Positions 49,907-58,071 of a stretch of 64,000 nt of DNA are shown in pieces (the first letter of the stretch is position 1; each line of letters starts with the position of its first letter). The notes below the pieces were generated by a model. It worked only from the letters and a program-made list of their open reading frames with translations, ran no database searches and was not told the origin of the DNA. The translations under genes were made by a program, and so were the position numbers. The stretch covers positions 83,178 through 147,177 of the forward strand of contig JAHLLK010000004.1 in assembly GCA_020444165.1 (NCBI GenBank), read 5' to 3'. This stretch comes from Deltaproteobacteria bacterium (lineage in GTDB: Bacteria > Desulfobacterota > Desulfarculia > Desulfarculales > Desulfarculaceae).

Positions 49907-52108
49907 TCAAGTACGCAGATTGATGGCGGTCTTCAACATCTCGTCGCTGGTGTTGATGACCTTGGTGTTGGCCTGGAAGGCCCGCTGGTAGATGATCATG
50001 TTCACGAACTCCGAGGCCATGTCCACGTTGGAGTTCTCCAGGGTGCCGGAACGGATGCTGCCCAGAGCCAGGGTCTGATCCCCGGGCTGCCCAAACTTGG
50101 CCTCCCCCGATGCCGGGGTGGCCGACCACAGGTTGGAGCCTTCCCGGGCCAGGTTGGCCGGGCTGTTGAAGGTGGCCAAACTCAAAGCGCCTACGTCCTG
50201 GGTCACCCCGTTGCTGAAGGTGGCCACCAAGTATCCCTCGTCATCCACGTCCAGGCTGGACAGCGTGCCCTCGGGATAGCCGTCCTGGTCCAGGTTGAAC
50301 AGGGCGTAGTCCTGGGCTATCTGGGTGCTGGCCCCGTCCGGGTCCCCGTACTCGAAGGTCACGTTCTGGTTGCCGCCGGCGCCGAAGTTCCAGTTCATGG
50401 CCACCTGGGTCCCGGTGAGCCCGGGGTACTGCTCGTCCAGGGTGAAACCGGCGAAATCATAGCCCAGGCCGCCGCCCAGGCTGTTGGCCGAGTCGACGGT
50501 CACCGGGTCGTAGGGCGAGGCGGCGCGGCTGAGCTGCAGGCTCACCCCCCCGCCAGCCGGGTTGTTGCCCACCGTGGCCTGCACGTCGTGGGTGGCGGTG
50601 CCGTCCAGGCCATTGGCCAGGTTGCCGCCGCTCACCGCCATCCCGGCGCCGCTGGCGGCCAGGGTCACCTGATTGCCGGCCTGCCCCACCTGATTGTAGC
50701 TCAGGTACACACTGCCGCCGTTGGTGGTGGCCGTGAGGTTGGACCCGCTGCCCGCGATGAGGGCGGCCAGGGATGCGGCGTCTGTAAAGCCATTGGTGGC
50801 CGGCGGCGGGGTGGCCGGATCGCCGTCGTCGTAGAAGTACTGCACCCCGTCCACGGTGACCGAGGCGCCGTCGGCCAGGGTGGCCGCGTCCAGGTTGATG
50901 GTCCCGGTGGCCGCTTGGCCGCTGTTGATCAGGGCGGCCACGTCGGTCAGCGAGTTGAAATTCAGGGTCGCCCCGGTGGCGCTCACGTCCAGGGGCCCGG
51001 CCCCGCTCTCGGCATAGAGGGACACCGCGCCGCCGGTGGCCACGGCGTAGGCGCCCAGACCCGCCGCGGCGTTGATCTGGTCCGAGAGCTGGGTGGCCGC
51101 CTGCGCCGCGGTGAGCCCGGCCGGTACGCTGAAATTGGACCCGCCCAGGGTAAGGTTGGCGGCCGCGCCGGCCCCGGCGGTGAAGTCCACCGAGGCCGAG
51201 GAGGTAAGGGTCTCCGCCCCGCCCTGCCCGGTGAAGCTGAAGGTCTCGCCGATCCGGTTGCTGGCCGTGTCCAGGGCCGTGCCCAAGATGGCGTTGGAGT
51301 TGTAGGTGGAGGTCATGGCCGCCTGGCCGGTGGTGGACAACCCCAGGAGCTGGCCGTCCGAGTCGAAGTGCATATAGAACTGGTTGTTGCCCGCGGGGGC
51401 CACGTAGTTGCCGTCCACCAGTTCGAAGGTCTGAGCCTTCCAGGTGCGGCTCGCCGGGCTCATGCGCTGGTAAAAGGTCACCAGGTTGTGCTCATCGCCG
51501 CCCGCGTCATAGGCCGGCGCGCTCACGGAATAATTGTAGGTGGCCGCGTCCGTGGGGTCGATGGCCGTGCTCTGGTCAAAGCTCTGGGTGTCCGCGGCGT
51601 CCAGGTTCACGCCCACGGAGATCTGGTTGGTGGTGGACATGATGGTGCTGTTCAGGGGCACGGTGACGTCGCCCATGGCCCCCGCCGGCGTGCCGCCGGT
51701 CACGCCCCACCCTTGGACCCGATAGCCTTCCTGATTGACCAGATAGCCGTCCTTGTCCACCAGGAACTGGCCGGCCCGGGTGTAGTACTGGGCCGTGGAA
51801 TCGGGTGCGCTCACCACGAAAAAGCCGCCGCCGTCGATGGCCAAGTCCAGGGGGTTGTCGGTGACCTCGAAGGAGCCCTGGGTCATGATGTTGGCCGCCT
51901 GCATGGTGGAGCCGTAACCCTTGTCCGAAATCTGGGGTTGGCCGGTGGCCGCGCCGCCGCCCATGGTTTCGTACAAGACGTCGCTGAACTCCGCCCTGGT
52001 GCCCTTGTAGCCCACGGTGCTCACGTTGGCCAGGTTGTCCGACACGGACCCCAGACCATTGGTGTAGCTTTTTATGCCGGAGACCCCGTTGAAAAGCGAA
52101 GTCAACAT
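49907..52108 (-). CDS. flgE: Flagellar hook protein FlgE
   Basis: The hook subunit, 733 residues, well above the roughly 400 of enterobacteria. The N-terminal rod/hook motif is MLTSLFNGVSGIKSYTNGLG then SDNLANVSTVGYKGTRAEF. FlgE core domains follow (LDLAIDGGGFFVVSAP, GYRVQGWGVTGG), then a large Ala/Thr/Gly-rich insertion (about 270-540) that will form the variable outer hook surface. The C-terminus FVNMIIYQRAFQANTKVINT is the conserved D0 helix. ATG 52108 is fixed by the family N-terminus, with AAGGA nine bases upstream. No other flagellar gene is nearby. A sigma-54 promoter lies upstream. Confidence 0.95.
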   Translation of the reverse strand: MLTSLFNGVSGIKSYTNGLGSVSDNLANVSTVGYKGTRAEFSDVLYETMGGGAATGQPQISDKGYGSTMQAANIMTQGSFEVTDNPLDLAIDGGGFFVVSAPDSTAQYYTRAGQFLVDKDGYLVNQEGYRVQGWGVTGGTPAGAMGDVTVPLNSTIMSTTNQISVGVNLDAADTQSFDQSTAIDPTDAATYNYSVSAPAYDAGGDEHNLVTFYQRMSPASRTWKAQTFELVDGNYVAPAGNNQFYMHFDSDGQLLGLSTTGQAAMTSTYNSNAILGTALDTASNRIGETFSFTGQGGAETLTSSASVDFTAGAGAAANLTLGGSNFSVPAGLTAAQAATQLSDQINAAAGLGAYAVATGGAVSLYAESGAGPLDVSATGATLNFNSLTDVAALINSGQAATGTINLDAATLADGASVTVDGVQYFYDDGDPATPPPATNGFTDAASLAALIAGSGSNLTATTNGGSVYLSYNQVGQAGNQVTLAASGAGMAVSGGNLANGLDGTATHDVQATVGNNPAGGGVSLQLSRAASPYDPVTVDSANSLGGGLGYDFAGFTLDEQYPGLTGTQVAMNWNFGAGGNQNVTFEYGDPDGASTQIAQDYALFNLDQDGYPEGTLSSLDVDDEGYLVATFSNGVTQDVGALSLATFNSPANLAREGSNLWSATPASGEAKFGQPGDQTLALGSIRSGTLENSNVDMASEFVNMIIYQRAFQANTKVINTSDEMLKTAINLRT

Positions 52109-52201
52109 GCCGCACGTCCTTTCCCGGCTCCTGAGGGGAGAGTGATGCACGGCACGTCGTACATCGCCCCCCCGGAGCCTGGTTCGCTCGGGGATATGGG
52201 A

Positions 52202-52217
52202 TGCAACAAAAATGCCA
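52202..52217 (-). promoter_or_regulatory. Sigma-54 promoter of flgE
   Basis: On the minus strand TGGCATTTTTGTTGCA (52217 down to 52202) fits TGGCAC-N5-TTGCA with the GG and GC 12 bp apart. The start point would be near 52191, giving an 80-base leader to the flgE ATG. This agrees with class II flagellar genes in related bacteria. The spacer 52109-52479 has no other gene and holds the divergent lipoprotein leader. Confidence 0.8.
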
Positions 52218-52479
52218 CTCGGCGGCGGGGATTTGCCTCGTATTTTTTGATTTAATATCGGTAAGTTAGTCTGGAAGCCCTGGGAGGGGGCCCAGGGGAA
52301 GCCGGCAGAATGTACCGCCTGGGGCTGGAGCAGCCGGCAGCTTCGTCTCGGTGGGATCAGGCGGGCGGCCATTTGTCTTTCTTGCCCTGGCGGCCGATTG
52401 CGCTATTATAGGTGACCCTTTGCTATGGTGCGGTGACCCGCCCTCAACCTCAACACACCTCTTGCCGGAGAGGACTGCC

Positions 52480-52806
52480 ATGACGAAGTTACACCGAAAA
52501 ATCCCCCTTTTGCTTTTGACCCTCCTCTTGGTGGGCGCTTGCGGTGGCGGGGGCGACAGCGGCGGCGGCACCTGCTGGGAGGCCGCGGATCTGGCCGGGG
52601 CCTGGCAGGTGGCCGAGGGCAACTATCCCGGCGAGATCATCTTTGACGCCCAGGGAAACATCATCTACGCCACCCGGACCTTCACCTTCATGGAGGGCCG
52701 CCACGTCACGGTGGACTGCAACGGCGATATCAACGGTGACTACCGGGGGGAGATCATGAGCAGCGACCGCATCCAGTTGAACAACTTCACCTGGGCTAAA
52801 CGTTAG
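52480..52806 (+). CDS. Small predicted lipoprotein
   Basis: A 108-residue protein with a short basic N-terminus, a hydrophobic stretch and the lipobox LVGAC, so Cys21 would be lipidated after cleavage. The mature protein starts with a Gly-rich linker (CGGGGDSGGG) and a small beta-rich domain (WEAADLAGAWQVAEG, IIFDAQGNIIYATRTF, CNGDINGDYRGEIMSSDRI) that looks like a compact lipocalin-like barrel. I cannot name the family. ATG 52480 follows GGAGAGG. It is divergent from flgE and not obviously linked to it. Confidence 0.75.
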   Translation: MTKLHRKIPLLLLTLLLVGACGGGGDSGGGTCWEAADLAGAWQVAEGNYPGEIIFDAQGNIIYATRTFTFMEGRHVTVDCNGDINGDYRGEIMSSDRIQLNNFTWAKR

Positions 52807-53056
52807 CCGGTCTCCTTGGTGCATCCGGCGAGGGCCGGCGGGCCGCGGCCGGCCTCCGGCCCTCCCGCGTTGACCACCAGCCGCAACCTCCCGCTTCCAC
52901 CCCCCAACCCGGCCAGCGCCTGCTCCCGCGGGCGCCCCGCCGCAGATGCCGCCGTCCCCCAGGGGCTCCAGATTCAGCCCTCCTGGCCGCCTCGACCGCC
53001 CTGGGGACCCCCGCCAGCCCCTCCGGCCGGCTTTGCGCCCGCCCCCTCGTTATACC
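52807..53056. other. C-rich spacer without a gene
   Basis: GC-rich, Pro/Arg-coding-like sequence in all frames, with no start supported by a ribosome site and no family resemblance. No hairpin with a T run is visible. Confidence 0.4.
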
Positions 53057-53086
53057 TTGACGGGCCGTTCATAGATTTTCTACCTT
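53057..53086 (+). promoter_or_regulatory. Possible sigma-70 promoter of the acyl-CoA dehydrogenase gene
   Basis: TTGACG (53057-53062) and TACCTT (53081-53086) are 18 bases apart in a locally AT-richer stretch, 36 bases before the start codon. Confidence 0.45.
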
Positions 53087-53121
53087 AGGTTTTGGGTCTT
53101 AAACTTGTACCGGAGGCGCCG

Positions 53122-54273
53122 ATGGACTTCGAACTATCCATGGAGCAGGAAATTCTGCGCAATACCGTGCGGAACTTCGCGGAAAAGACCATCAAACCCG
53201 TGGCCCGCCAATTGGACGCCCGGGAAGAATTCAGCCTGGACACCCTGGGGGCCATGGGCGAGCTGGGGCTGTTCGGCATGGTGGTGAGCGAAGCCTACGG
53301 CGGACAAGGCATGGACTATATCTCCTACATCATCGCGGTAGAGGAGATCGCCCGGGTGGACGGCAGCCACGCCGCCACCGTGGCCGCCGGCAACTCTCTG
53401 GGTATAGGACCTCTTTATTATTACGGAAGTGAGGAGCAGAAACAGAAATACCTGCCCGACCTCTGCACCGGCCAAAAGCTCTGGGGCTTCGGGCTCACCG
53501 AGCCCAACGCCGGCAGCGACGCCGGCGGCGCCCAAACCACCGCCGTGTTGGACGGCGACGAATGGGTGATCAACGGCTCCAAGATCTTCATCACCAACGC
53601 CAGCACCCCGGTGACCGCCGGCGTGACGGTGATGGCCAGGACCGGCCCCCGCGACAGCGCCCGGCCGGAGCTTTCCTGCATCCTGGTGGAGGCCGGCACC
53701 CCGGGCTTCGAGGCCCGGCCCATGCACGGCAAGATGATGTGGCGCTCCTCCAACACCTCGGAGCTGTACTTCGACGACTGCCGGGTGCCCAAGGAAAACC
53801 TCCTGGGCGAGCGGGGCAAAGGGTTCCACCAAATGCTCGAAACCCTGGACGCGGGCCGGCTTTCCATCGGGGCCATGGGGGTGGGCGGCGCCCAGGGCGC
53901 CTTTGACCTGGCCTTGAAATACGGCCGGGAACGCCAGCAGTTCGGCAAGCCCATCAGCTCTTTTCAAGTAAACGCTTTCAAGCTGGCGGACATGGCCATG
54001 GAGATCGAGGCCGCCCGCCTGATCCTCTACAAGGCCTGCTGGCTCAAGGACAACCACAAGAATTTCAGCAAGTCCGCCGCCATGGGCAAGCTATATGCCT
54101 CGGAGGTCATGGGCCGGGTAGTCGACGCCGCCGTGCAACTGCACGGCGGTTATGGTTTGATGCAGGAGTACGACGTGGAGCGCTTCTACCGCGACCAGAA
54201 GCTCCTGACCATTGGCGAAGGCACCAGCGAAATCCAACGTCTGGTCATCGCGCGGCTCATCGGCGCCATCTAG
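53122..54273 (+). CDS. Acyl-CoA dehydrogenase
   Basis: A 383-residue flavoenzyme that introduces the 2,3 double bond in an acyl-CoA and passes electrons to electron-transfer flavoprotein. Motifs: YGGQGMDYISYIIAVEEIAR, the FAD/substrate motif FGLTEPNAGSDAGG and WVINGSKIFITNA in the beta domain. RQQFGKPISSFQ and the catalytic Glu366 in TIGEGTSEIQRLVIARLIGA (short/medium-chain-type position) are in the C-terminal helices. ATG 53122 follows CGGAGG; ATG-like codons upstream are less likely. It stands alone, without etf genes. The exact acyl chain cannot be deduced. Confidence 0.93.
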   Translation: MDFELSMEQEILRNTVRNFAEKTIKPVARQLDAREEFSLDTLGAMGELGLFGMVVSEAYGGQGMDYISYIIAVEEIARVDGSHAATVAAGNSLGIGPLYYYGSEEQKQKYLPDLCTGQKLWGFGLTEPNAGSDAGGAQTTAVLDGDEWVINGSKIFITNASTPVTAGVTVMARTGPRDSARPELSCILVEAGTPGFEARPMHGKMMWRSSNTSELYFDDCRVPKENLLGERGKGFHQMLETLDAGRLSIGAMGVGGAQGAFDLALKYGRERQQFGKPISSFQVNAFKLADMAMEIEAARLILYKACWLKDNHKNFSKSAAMGKLYASEVMGRVVDAAVQLHGGYGLMQEYDVERFYRDQKLLTIGEGTSEIQRLVIARLIGAI

Positions 54274-55177
54274 CCCGCGGGGAAGGCGGTTCTCCGGCCG
54301 TTCCGGCCCGCGGGACGGCCGGACCCGGACCTTCCCCCGAGGGGGCGGGGCGAGGGCGGGGGAGCGGTGGCGGCAGCCCGGGGCCACGTCCCCGCCTCGC
54401 CGGGCGCGGGGTGGTCCCCCTGTGGTCTCCCCGGGCGCGGCCGGAGGCGGGCTCGGGGCGCCCCACCCACCCGCGTGATCTCCGGCCCGGCCAGTTTGTC
54501 GGCGCCGGAGCCTCTCAGTTTGGAAACATTCCCATCTGCCTGGACTAGTCTCAAAAATATGCCGCCCTGGGGGGCGGACCCGGCGGCATTTCTCAACCTT
54601 CTTTTCACATGTTTGGAATATTTCGTTGACACGTATTTCACTAGGTCATTATTCTGGAAACTGAGGTGGTTGCCCAGCGGAAGAGGCAAAACGTCCCCAG
54701 GTTGCGCAACACCCCACACCCGGGAGCGGGAAACCGGTGGCCCCGCCGGAAAGGCCCCGGATATTCGTCCCGGTTCAGAGGCCGGTGCCACCGGAAGTTG
54801 CCCCTCCGGAGGGTGCCGGCCCGTCCCGTGATGCGCTGTTGCGTTTGACGGACGGCGGCCAACCAGCCAGGCAGAGGCGCCCAGGCCCTATTTCCAACCA
54901 GCCCCGGGCTGGTTGGGGGCTCCGCGGGGAAGAGCGCTCCAGGTTGCGCCGCTTGGGCCACGCAGGCAATTTCGTAATATTGTTTGGATTTGGCCAAGGA
55001 CGGCCATTTTCCATACCCAGCTAGCAAGGGTTGGCAGGAAGCCTCCAGGACGTGGCTCACGTTGGGACGACCCCGGGAAAACGGGGCCGGGCTCGGGCCC
55101 CTGACCCAACCCCATACTGCCTCGGTAGGGGTGATCTTCTCGCCGCGCCCACCCCCCGCCGTCCAAGGAGCCTCTCC
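54274..55177. other. 900-bp gene-free region with promoter-like boxes and hairpins
   Basis: No supported reading frame. TTGACA (54626-54631) with TATTCT (54650-54655) makes a fair plus-strand promoter. Downstream are a near-perfect CCAACCAGCCC/GGGCTGGTTGG palindrome (54891-54913), GGCCAAGGACGGCC (54982-54995) and two CCAGGTTGCG boxes (54697 and 54939) that also occur in copy 1 of the 72-nt element (44854). It may encode an untranslated RNA or carry decayed intergenic elements; I cannot decide between these. Confidence 0.35.
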
Positions 55178-55588
55178 GTGCAAGTTCCCAATATGAACGA
55201 AGGCCTCGGTTTGGCGGCCCAGTACCAACCCAAGGTGGTGGTGGTCGATGACGAACCCTTCGTCCTGGGCCCCATGGCGGGCTACCTGAGCCACACCTTC
55301 GCGGTCAGCGCTTTCAGCGATCCGGCCAAGGCCCTGCAGCATCTGGAGCATTGCGACGCCGACTTGGTCATCGCCGATTACGCCATGCCCCAAATGGACG
55401 GCTACACCTTCATCACCCGGGCCCGCCGCCTGCAACCCTGGGTGCGCACCATGATGATCAGCGGCCAGTACTTCCTGGAAAGCGGCATGGACAGCAGCGA
55501 CGCCTCCACCGTGGTGGACGCCTTCATCACCAAGACCGCGGGCATGGCCTCCCTGGAGTCGTGCTGTAGGCGGTTATTGGGGGTGTAG
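55178..55588 (+). CDS. Single-domain response regulator (receiver)
   Basis: A 136-residue receiver domain: acidic pair D24-D25 (VVVVDDEPFVLGP), phospho-acceptor D67 (LVIADYAMPQMDGYTF), switch Ser in TMMISGQ and Lys119 in FITKTAGMASL. The usual Lys-Pro is Lys-Thr here. No output domain. GTG 55178 is chosen because AAGGAG is seven bases upstream; ATG 55193 is the alternative. Its C-terminal half is duplicated in the pseudogene at 57399-57638. No kinase is nearby. The Cys pair near the end (SCCRRLLGV) is unusual for this family. Confidence 0.85.
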   Translation: MQVPNMNEGLGLAAQYQPKVVVVDDEPFVLGPMAGYLSHTFAVSAFSDPAKALQHLEHCDADLVIADYAMPQMDGYTFITRARRLQPWVRTMMISGQYFLESGMDSSDASTVVDAFITKTAGMASLESCCRRLLGV

Positions 55589-55979
55589 GGGGCGGGAGCC
55601 GAATCCCCCTCCCGGCTGGAAGGCCAAGGGCCAGCGGCGGGAGGGGCGGTGGCTGACTCGGCCGCGCACCACGCCGGAAATCTCTTACAACCTCTTGGTA
55701 TCCAAAACAAAATCAGCAACCAGTGCGGGAGGGCGCGACTGCGGCCCGGCAAGCCGGAAGTGTCTCTGCCCCGTTGGAACCGGCCACCGGCCACCTCCCC
55801 ATCTTACCAGCCTTCTCAGTCACCATTTTTCCTCGCCCAACCCTCTGGCTGCTTGCCTCCAGATCTTCGCTACACTTGGGGAATAGGTGGCAGGTTTGGC
55901 GGCAGCCGACCCCCTGGCAGGTGGAACATTTTCCTTTGGTCAAAATAGGCCACGCCACTTGCCGTCCAGCCCGCCCCCT
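55589..55979. other. Spacer without a gene
   Basis: Mixed-composition spacer between convergent genes. The first bases after the receiver stop (GGGCGGGAGCCGA) resemble those after the pseudogene at 57639, extending the duplicated segment. Nothing else is recognised. Confidence 0.4.
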
Positions 55980-56330
55980 TCAGTCGTCCAGGAACTCGCT
56001 CACCAAGCGGTTGGCGGCCTTGAGCCGGTGCAGCAGACGATCACAATGGCGGATGCGGCCGACGGAGTGCAGGATCAGATAGCAGGCGAACAGAAAGAGC
56101 AGGCCATTGACCACCAGGAACGGAATGGCCAGGTGGGGCACCTCCAGCAGGGCGTAAGAGCGCGAGGAGACGATCAGCAGGGCCAGGATGGCCAACTGGG
56201 CCAGCAGGATGAAGATGCCGGTACGCACCACCATCAGGGCGGTGGTCTTCTCTTCCAATAACAGCTTGATCTCGTCGATCAGCAGCAGCGTGGGCTGGCC
56301 CGAGCCCTCCGGGCGGCGAATTTCCGGCAT
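55980..56330 (-). CDS. Small two-helix membrane protein of unknown function
   Basis: A 116-residue protein: a soluble N-terminus (PTLLLIDEIKLLLEEKTTAL), helix 1 at about 36-55 (GIFILLAQLAILALLIV), helix 2 at about 65-88 (IPFLVVNGLLFLFACYLI) and a basic/acidic C-terminal helix (IRHCDRLLHRLKAANRLVSE). ATG 56330 has GGAGG eight bases upstream. GTG 56360, which overlaps the TauE stop (GTGA), is the alternative and would add ten residues. It is in one transcript with the TauE gene and may be an accessory to it. I do not recognise the family. Confidence 0.65.
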   Translation of the reverse strand: MPEIRRPEGSGQPTLLLIDEIKLLLEEKTTALMVVRTGIFILLAQLAILALLIVSSRSYALLEVPHLAIPFLVVNGLLFLFACYLILHSVGRIRHCDRLLHRLKAANRLVSEFLDD

Positions 56331-56356
56331 GCTGACGGCCTCCGGCTTGAGGTTGT

Positions 56357-57187
56357 TCACCACACTTGCATGATAATGCGCACCCCCACCAGGCCCAGGG
56401 CCAAGGCCAGGCTGCGGATGATCCAGCCGCCCTTCAGGTGGTTGGAGAGCAGCGCGCCCAGCTGGGCCCCGGCCACCACCCCGATGGCCAGGGAGATCAT
56501 GTGGTGGGTGCCGTGGGCAAAGGAGCTCTCCAGCACGTGCACCAAGGTGCCGGTCAGGGCCATCACCACCAGGATGAAATGGGAGGTGGCCGTGGCCACG
56601 TGCACCGGGAAGCCCAGCAAGTAGACCAGGGCCGGCACGTGGATGATTCCCCCGCCGATGCCCAGGAAGCTGGAGAGATAGCCCACCCCCAGGCTGATCC
56701 CCACCCCCAGCACTGGATTGAAGGCATAGTCAAAGGCCTGGCCGTCGGCCTCCACCAGATGGCGGGCGGTCAGGTGACCGTTGTGGGCCGCGGGGTGGTT
56801 GTGGGCCTGCCTGGGTTTGAAGGCCAAAAGGGCCGCGCCCGCCACCAGCAGCACCCCGAAGATGACGTCAAAGAGCCGGCGCGGGACCAGGCTGGTGTTC
56901 AGGGCCCCCAGCACTGCGCCGGGGATGGTGGCCAGGGCGAAGAGCAGGCCCGAGCGGTAGTCGATGCGCCGCATGCGGGCATAGGCCTCGGAACCCGACA
57001 GGGCGTTGAGAAAGACCACCGCCAGGGAGATGCTGGTGATGTTCTCCGGCGATTCGTGGGGGTAAAGCAGCAGCAGCACCGGCATCAGCACGAAGCCGCC
57101 GCCGGCCCCAATCAGGGTGCCGAAGGCCCCCACCCCCAGACCCAGGGCCATGAAGCCCAGGTAGATTTCGGGATTCCAGGCAGTCAT
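56357..57187 (-). CDS. TauE/SafE-family anion exporter
   Basis: A 276-residue permease with about eight membrane helices in two homologous halves. The half-repeats begin GFMALGLGVGAFGTLIGAGG and GISLGVGYLSSFLGIGGGII, the GxxxGxxGxGGG pattern of the TSUP family. A His-rich loop lies between them (RQAHNHPAAHNGHLTARHLV). Members move sulfite, sulfoacetate, thiosulfate or similar anions; in a sulfur-metabolising anaerobe this would fit, but the substrate is not shown. ATG 57187 is preferred over an upstream start at 57217. Coupled to the small membrane protein gene. Confidence 0.88.
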   Translation of the reverse strand: MTAWNPEIYLGFMALGLGVGAFGTLIGAGGGFVLMPVLLLLYPHESPENITSISLAVVFLNALSGSEAYARMRRIDYRSGLLFALATIPGAVLGALNTSLVPRRLFDVIFGVLLVAGAALLAFKPRQAHNHPAAHNGHLTARHLVEADGQAFDYAFNPVLGVGISLGVGYLSSFLGIGGGIIHVPALVYLLGFPVHVATATSHFILVVMALTGTLVHVLESSFAHGTHHMISLAIGVVAGAQLGALLSNHLKGGWIIRSLALALGLVGVRIIMQVW

Positions 57188-57398
57188 CCTTGCTGATCCT
57201 CGCGGCGGCCGGGGCAAGCACCGGGACGCTCTCTCTTAGTTAAGTATGGTAGGCCGGGGCGGCCGGTGGTTCAAGGGCGGGCAGGCCGTAATGACCAGAT
57301 TCCGTATTCTTAGACCCCCAACCATGGACAACGGCTACGGCGCGGATAAATCTGGCGATCAGCTTGGGCTCCCATCCGGCAGGGGGCGGGGGCAAGGA

Positions 57399-57638
57399 TC
57401 AACGAAGGCCGCGGTTCAGCGGCCCAGGAGCAAGCCAAGGTTGGTGGACGGCTACGCCTCCATCACCAAGGCACGCCGCCTGCTCCCCTGGGTGCGCACC
57501 GTGATGATCAGCGGCCAGAATGTGCCGGAAAGCGTGGTGGATAGCTGTGACGCATCCACCGTGGTGGACGCTTGCGGCACCAAGACCGCGGGCATGGCCT
57601 CCCTGGAGTCCTGGTGTAGGCGTTTGCTGGGGGTGTAG
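57399..57638 (+). pseudogene. Truncated duplicate of the receiver gene at 55178
   Basis: The segment 57400-57440 matches the start of the receiver gene at 55196-55235 (AACGAAGGCC..., CCAAGG), but the ATG is now ATC. The match then jumps to the GGACGGCTAC region (copy 55396, here 57446) and continues to the same stop context (SLESWCRRLLGV against SLESCCRRLLGV). A 155-bp stretch including the phospho-acceptor Asp is missing. Because 155 is not a multiple of three, the halves are in different frames, so it cannot make a receiver domain. The conserved C-terminal codons suggest the copy is not very old. Confidence 0.8.
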
Positions 57639-58071
57639 GGCGCGGGAGCCGAGCTACCTCGCATGTACGAAAGTCCGGCAGCGAGGAGCGGCGGGGCACT
57701 GCTGCCGCTTCCCACAATAGATACTCCTACCTAAGATTTCCCATCCAGGGGAGCGCAGACTGCCCCCTAACTCTCTCAATTTCCAATTCAAGGCCTATTG
57801 CTGGACGATCATTTCTGCCTCTAGGGGCGCAAGAAAGGGGACAAGAGGTGGGAGAGATGCAGCCGGAACAGTAAGTTGACTTTGTCACTTTCAATACGAA
57901 GCTACTCCACCAAGGACGCAACAGGAAAGAGAGGGCCCCCTTCCAGACTTTCTCAGATGGCCTAAAAGACTAGAATCCGGAACCAGAAAAGTCCGATACT
58001 AAATAGGCTGCCCAAACGCACCCGGTAGGATTCTACTGTCAGACGAATATCTTCACAGTACAGGAAAAATG
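57639..58071. other. Spacer at the edge of the AT-rich island
   Basis: The sequence moves from GC-rich to AT-richer around 57720-57900. No gene, tRNA end, direct repeat or integrase is visible, so the junction of the island cannot be fixed precisely. Confidence 0.4.

Noticed and set aside
50588..52255. Open frame of 555 codons antisense to flgE
   Set aside because: Repetitive Gly/Val/His composition, no motif, fully opposite the FlgE coding sequence and its promoter.
57246..57638. Open frame of 130 codons as a real gene
   Set aside because: Only its C-terminal half resembles a protein, and that half is a frameshifted copy of the receiver gene; treated as a pseudogene.
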